Below are positions 6,413-9,767 of a stretch of DNA of 9,767 nucleotides, in pieces (position 1 is the stretch's first letter; every line of letters starts with the position of its first letter). Position numbers and translations under genes: made by a program. The notes under the pieces were generated by a model. It had not been told where the DNA came from. It was given only the letters and a program-made list of their open reading frames with translations, and ran no database searches. The stretch is taken from contig JABCYT010000074.1 of the NCBI GenBank assembly GCA_013290035.1, positions 1 through 9,767 on the forward strand. The letters are read 5' to 3'. Source of the DNA: Alphaproteobacteria bacterium (lineage in GTDB: Bacteria > Pseudomonadota > Alphaproteobacteria > Reyranellales > Reyranellaceae).

Positions 6413-6763
6413 ATGCCGCGTCTTAGCATCCGCATCGATTTCGACCAGGAGGGCCGGCTCGGCCCGGGCAAGGTGGCGCTGCTCGAACGCATCGCCAGCG
6501 AAGGGTCGATCTCGGCCGCCGGACGTTCGATGAACATGTCCTACAAGCGCGCCTGGGAGCTGGTGGCGGAGATCAACCAGAGCTTCACCGAGCCTCTGGT
6601 CTCGGCGCAGACCGGCGGCAAGACCGGCGGCGGCGCGGTGCTGACGCCGCGCGGCCTCGAGCTGATCCGCCATTACCGCGCCATCGAGCGCAAGGCGCTG
6701 TCGGCCACCGCCTCCCACCTGAAGGCACTGCAGGCGATTTCCCGCAGCGGACGGAGGAAATAA
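6413..6763 (+). CDS. ModE-like single-domain winged helix-turn-helix regulator
   Basis: 116 residues: only the N-terminal DNA-binding domain of ModE. The LysR-type winged helix is visible: GPGKVALLERIASEGSISAAGRSMNMSYKRAWELV (17-51), with the helix-turn-helix around 32-50, and the wing GGKTGGGAVLTPRG (68-81), which is the diagnostic ModE block. A C-terminal helix (about 82-110) probably dimerises. The molybdate-binding Mop/TOBE domains of full-length ModE (about 260 residues in E. coli) are missing, yet the reading frame ends cleanly, and stand-alone ModE-N proteins are common. It starts 85 bases after modC on the same strand, with a GGGAG ribosome binding site 7 bases before the ATG. It is the obvious candidate to bind the Mo-box before modA. 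How it would sense molybdate without a Mop domain is open. Specific binding is inferred. Confidence 0.85.
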   Translation: MPRLSIRIDFDQEGRLGPGKVALLERIASEGSISAAGRSMNMSYKRAWELVAEINQSFTEPLVSAQTGGKTGGGAVLTPRGLELIRHYRAIERKALSATASHLKALQAISRSGRRK

Positions 6764-6812
6764 CGCGCTATCCTCGGCGGGTCGGGGAGGTCCGCCAGGG
6801 TGAACCCACGGC

Positions 6813-6868
6813 GTCATGATCGTGACACCCGTGAACTGGTACCAGGCACCGTCGGGGTCGGTTCGACC
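6813..6868. promoter_or_regulatory. Cluster of short palindromes before the FMN glutamate-synthase-like gene
   Basis: Three dyads lie in the 119-base gap: GTCATGATCGTGAC (6813-6826, one mismatched pair), CTGGTACCAG (6836-6845, perfect), and GGTCG/CGACC (6856-6860, 6864-6868) around a 3-nt loop. Any could be an operator or weak stem. No convincing sigma-70 promoter is visible. Short palindromes are expected fairly often by chance, so confidence is low. Confidence 0.25.
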
Positions 6869-6882
6869 AAAGTGAGGATGTG

Positions 6883-8505
6883 ATGTCGCCCCTGCTGCTG
6901 CCCCTCACCCCGCGCTTCATCGCGTACACCCTGGCGATGCTGTCGACGGTGGGTTTCGCCGTCGCCCTGGCGGTCGATCAGCAGTCGATCCTGCTGGCGA
7001 TCGGCTTCAGCGTCGCCCTCTTCCTCGCTATCGTCGGCACGATCGACCTCTTCCAGAAATCCCACTCGGTCCTGCGCAACTACCCGATCCTGGCGCACTT
7101 CCGCTTCATCTTCGAAGGCATCCGTCCGGAGCTCCGCCAGTACTTCTTCGAGGGCGACAAGGACGGCATGCCGTTCAGCCGCGACCGCCGTGCGGTGGCC
7201 TATCAGCGCGCCAAGATGGCGCTCGACGTGCGACCGTTCGGCACCCACTACGACGTCTACAGCGACGGCTACGAGTGGATGGCCCATTCGATCGCGCCGC
7301 GGCCGGTCGCCAAGGAACCGTTCCGCATCATGATCGGCGATACCGAGTGCACTCAGCCCTACTCGGCCTCGGTGCTCAACATCTCGGCGATGAGCTTCGG
7401 CGCGCTCAGCGCCAACGCCATCCGGGCGCTGAACGGTGGCGCCAGGAAGGGCGGCTTCGCGCACGACACCGGCGAAGGCGGCTACAGCCCCCACCATCGC
7501 GAGAATGGCGGCGACATCATCTGGGAGCTCGGCTCGGGCTACTTCGGCGCGCGCAATCCCGACGGCACCTTCTCGCCCGAGAAGTTCGCCGCGGGCGCCA
7601 CCAATCCGCAGGTCAAGATGGTCGAGCTAAAGCTCAGCCAGGGCGCCAAGCCGGGCCATGGCGGCGTGCTGCCGGCGCCCAAGGTCAGCCGCGAGATCGC
7701 GCTGACGCGCGGCGTGCCGATGGGCGAGGATTGCATCTCGCCGTCGCACCATTCGGCCTTCACGACGCCGGTCGAGATGATGCGCTTCATCGCCGAGATG
7801 CGCCGTCTCTCAGGCGGCAAGCCGGCCGGCTTCAAGCTCTGCATCGGCCACGAGTGGGAGTTCCTGGCGATCTGCAAGGCGATGCTGGAGACCGGCCTCT
7901 ATCCCGACTTCATCGTCGTCGACGGCAAGGAGGGCGGCACCGGCGCCGCACCGATGGAATTCATCGACCATATCGGCAAGCCGATGCGCCAGGGCCTCTA
8001 CTTCGTGCACAACGCCCTGGTCGGCATCGGCGCGCGCGGGCGCATCAAGCTCGGCGTCGCCGGCAAGGTCATCACCGCCTTCGACATCATCCGCGCCATG
8101 GCGCTGGGCGCCGACTGGTGCAACGCGGCGCGCGGCTTCATGTTCGCCGTGGGCTGCATCCAGTCGGAATCCTGCCACACCGACCGCTGCCCGACCGGCG
8201 TCGCCACCCAGGACCCGACCCGCCAGCGCGCGCTGGTCGTGCCCGACAAGATCGAGCGGGTCGCCAACTTCCACCGCGCCACCCTGCACGAGCTGGCCGA
8301 AATGACCGCGGCGGCGGGCTTCGATCATCCCCGCGAGTTCAAGCCGATCCACATCTCGCGCCGCATCTCGCCCAGCCAGGTCGCCACCTTCGCCGACATG
8401 TACCCCTCGCTGGCCGAGGGCGAGCTCGTGGCCGGCTCGGGCAACCCGCGCTGGCGGCTGCCCTGGGACCTCGCGAACGCCCATTCGTTCAGGGCGGTGG
8501 CGTAG
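6883..8505 (+). CDS. FMN-binding glutamate synthase family protein, membrane-anchored
   Basis: 540 residues. Two hydrophobic helices at the N-terminus (about 12-31 and 36-54) predict a membrane anchor, followed by a soluble TIM-barrel domain homologous to the central FMN/3Fe-4S part of glutamate synthase. Seen motifs: NISAMSFGALSANAIRALNGGARKGGFAHDTGEGG (166-200), LSQGAKPGHGGVLP (251-264), FIVVDGKEGGTGAAP (343-357), and the cluster cysteines C425, C431 and C436, whose C-x5-C-x4-C spacing equals that of the 3Fe-4S cluster in GltB. Missing are the N-terminal glutaminase domain and the C-terminal GxGxG domain of full glutamate synthase, so it cannot hydrolyse glutamine alone. The physiological reaction of these stand-alone proteins is not established. 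The ATG at 6883 is chosen over the GTG at 6880 because the GAGG ribosome binding site (6874-6877) is better spaced. Confidence 0.92.
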   Translation: MSPLLLPLTPRFIAYTLAMLSTVGFAVALAVDQQSILLAIGFSVALFLAIVGTIDLFQKSHSVLRNYPILAHFRFIFEGIRPELRQYFFEGDKDGMPFSRDRRAVAYQRAKMALDVRPFGTHYDVYSDGYEWMAHSIAPRPVAKEPFRIMIGDTECTQPYSASVLNISAMSFGALSANAIRALNGGARKGGFAHDTGEGGYSPHHRENGGDIIWELGSGYFGARNPDGTFSPEKFAAGATNPQVKMVELKLSQGAKPGHGGVLPAPKVSREIALTRGVPMGEDCISPSHHSAFTTPVEMMRFIAEMRRLSGGKPAGFKLCIGHEWEFLAICKAMLETGLYPDFIVVDGKEGGTGAAPMEFIDHIGKPMRQGLYFVHNALVGIGARGRIKLGVAGKVITAFDIIRAMALGADWCNAARGFMFAVGCIQSESCHTDRCPTGVATQDPTRQRALVVPDKIERVANFHRATLHELAEMTAAAGFDHPREFKPIHISRRISPSQVATFADMYPSLAEGELVAGSGNPRWRLPWDLANAHSFRAVA

Positions 8506-8590
8506 TCACTCTTTACTTTTTTCTTCCGCTCAGAGGCCCTCTCACTTCGTCGGGAGGAATGAAACGGCTAAACCTGTTGCGGATCGGCGG

Positions 8591-8619
8591 TTCTTGGCCC
8601 AGCGTTTGGGCACCAAGAA
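8591..8619. promoter_or_regulatory. Stem-loop before the aminotransferase gene
   Basis: TTCTTGGCCCA (8591-8601) pairs with TGGG (8607-8610) and CCAAGAA (8613-8619), giving an 11-bp stem with a 2-nt bulge and a 5-nt loop. It sits 17 bases before the aminotransferase ATG, just ahead of the GAGGA ribosome binding site, so it could be an operator or a translation-affecting leader hairpin. There is no T-run after it. The rest of the 131-base gap holds a T-rich stretch near 8511-8525. Confidence 0.4.
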
Positions 8620-8636
8620 ACGCCCGAGGAAACGCC

Positions 8637-9767
8637 ATGACCGCCCCATTCGACTTCGCGCCGCTGCTGGCGCCCGGCACCCCGCCGCCTGCCATCAAAT
8701 GGAACGGCTTCCCGAAATACAATTTCATCGGCGGCCACAACGACGCCAAGCACGTGCCGGTCGACGCCCTGATCGCGGCAGCCACGGCGGTGCTGAGGCG
8801 CGAGGGCGCTTCGCTTGCGACCTACGGGCTGAACAGCGGGCCGCTCGGCTACCGGCCGCTGCGCGAGTTCCTGGCCGGCAAGCTCAAGGGCCATGCCGGC
8901 ATCGACTGTTCGCCCGACGAGATCCTGATCACCTCGGGCTCGATGCAGGGCCTCGAGCTGGTGAACAGCCTGCTGCTCGCCAAGGGCGACACGGTGCTGA
9001 TCGAGCAGGAGACCTATGCCGGGGCGCTGACCAAGCTCGCCAAGCTCGGCATCAACACGATCGGCATTCCGCTCGACGAGGAAGGGCTGCGGCTCGACCT
9101 GCTGAAGCAGAAGCTCGAGGAGCTGAAGAACAAGGGCATCAAGCCCAAGTACCTCTACACCATCCCGACGGTGCAGAATCCGACCGGCGCCATCATGGGC
9201 GAGGCCCGCCGCGCCGAGCTCCTGAAGATCGCCGCCGCATACGGCGTCATGATCTTCGAGGACGAGTGCTATTCCGACCTGATCTGGGACGGCAAGCGGC
9301 CGCGCTCGCTCTACGCCATGGCGGGCGGCGAGGGCGTGATCCATATCGGCTCGTTCTCCAAGTCGATCGCGCCGGCGCTGCGGGTCGGCTACATCGTCGC
9401 CAAGTGGGAGGTCCTGGCGCGCATCCTGGCGCTGAAGCAGGACGCGGGCTCGGGCGCGCTGGAGCAGATGGTGCTGGCCGAGTTCTGCAAGCAGCACTTC
9501 GCCGAGCACGTGCCCAGGCTTTCCAGGACGCTGGCGGCCAAGCTGCGGACCCTGCGCGAGGCGCTGGCCGAGCAGTTCGGCACCGCCGCCGAGTTCGGCG
9601 ACCCGGCCGGCGGCATCTATCTCTGGATCAAGCTGCCCGAGAACGTCGACACGGTGAAGCTCGCGCAGGCGGCGCTCGCTGCTGGCGTGTCGCTAAACCC
9701 CGGGCCGGAATGGTCGACCAACAAGGACCATGCCCGCTGCCGGCTGCGCCTCTGCTTCGCCAATCCC
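8637..9767 (+). CDS. PLP-dependent aminotransferase, class I/II, 2-aminoadipate aminotransferase-like (3' end outside window)
   Basis: 377 residues are visible, with no stop before the window edge; the conserved end RCRLRLCFANP (367-377) suggests only a short C-terminal piece is missing. Fold-type I aminotransferase motifs are in order: TYGLNSGPLGYRPLRE (62-77), ITSGSMQGLEL (98-108), VQNPTG with N181, IFEDECYSDL with D209 and Y212, SFSKSIAPALRVGY (239-252) with PLP lysine K242 and phosphate-binding R249, and R369/R371 for the substrate carboxylate. This pattern belongs to the MocR/LysN/KAT-II group, here without the GntR DNA-binding domain. It transfers amino groups between an amino acid and a 2-oxo acid; the donor and acceptor are not determinable. 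The ATG at 8637 has a GAGGA ribosome binding site; an in-frame ATG at 8559 would add 26 residues not expected in the family. Confidence 0.92.
   Translation, partial: MTAPFDFAPLLAPGTPPPAIKWNGFPKYNFIGGHNDAKHVPVDALIAAATAVLRREGASLATYGLNSGPLGYRPLREFLAGKLKGHAGIDCSPDEILITSGSMQGLELVNSLLLAKGDTVLIEQETYAGALTKLAKLGINTIGIPLDEEGLRLDLLKQKLEELKNKGIKPKYLYTIPTVQNPTGAIMGEARRAELLKIAAAYGVMIFEDECYSDLIWDGKRPRSLYAMAGGEGVIHIGSFSKSIAPALRVGYIVAKWEVLARILALKQDAGSGALEQMVLAEFCKQHFAEHVPRLSRTLAAKLRTLREALAEQFGTAAEFGDPAGGIYLWIKLPENVDTVKLAQAALAAGVSLNPGPEWSTNKDHARCRLRLCFANP

Noticed and set aside
6331..6426. 31-codon open frame between modC and the modE-like gene
   Set aside because: There is no ribosome binding site, and the peptide is just translated intergenic repeat-like sequence (QPHPEEARLS).
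8568..9509. 313-codon minus-strand open frame opposite the aminotransferase
   Set aside because: It is a shadow of a gene with all catalytic motifs in the plus frame, with no recognisable domain of its own.

Overview
The window is GC-rich chromosomal DNA with tightly packed genes and alphaproteobacterial-looking content: modABC plus a short ModE-like regulator, an MsrQ-type membrane b-cytochrome, a NIPSNAP/enolase-superfamily catabolic pair, a membrane-anchored FMN glutamate-synthase-like protein, and a palindromic repeat with the core CCTGAGCGNAGCGAAGGA. A Hyphomicrobiales- or Reyranella-like soil alphaproteobacterium is my best guess, inferred from gene style only. There are no tRNA or rRNA genes, CRISPR arrays, transposases or phage genes, and no intergenic stretch exceeds 300 bases.

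Left block (1-2737): two minus-strand genes form a likely operon: an enolase-superfamily (mandelate racemase/sugar-acid dehydratase-like) enzyme at 739-1923, followed after a short gap by a two-repeat NIPSNAP protein at 73-711. A perfect 11-bp hairpin lies just beyond the NIPSNAP stop. A plus-strand gene for a dimeric alpha/beta-barrel (EthD/ABM-like) protein at 2060-2737 is divergent from them. The 136-bp divergent intergenic region holds a perfect 7-bp inverted repeat flanking a good -10 hexamer, a candidate operator. The block looks like a small catabolic unit with an unknown substrate.

Middle block (2738-6763): a large REP-like hairpin separates the left block from a same-strand run: msrQ-like cytochrome, modA, modB, modC and a single-domain ModE-like winged-helix regulator. 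modA/modB and modB/modC overlap by ATGA. A 24-bp element with two CG-N-TATA half-sites in inverted orientation and a 6-bp spacer sits in the last codons of msrQ, just before modA, and resembles a ModE operator (Mo-box). Together this is a molybdate uptake and regulation locus with a cytochrome related to the partner of a molybdoenzyme (MsrP), but msrP itself is absent from the window.

Right block (6883-9767): a 540-residue membrane-anchored FMN/3Fe-4S glutamate-synthase central-domain protein is followed by a PLP-dependent fold-type I aminotransferase (2-aminoadipate aminotransferase/MocR-like group) that runs off the end of the window. No single striking new system is evident. The points most worth checking are the Mo-box inside msrQ, the msrQ-mod linkage, the divergent-promoter operator, and the altered active site of the enolase-superfamily enzyme.
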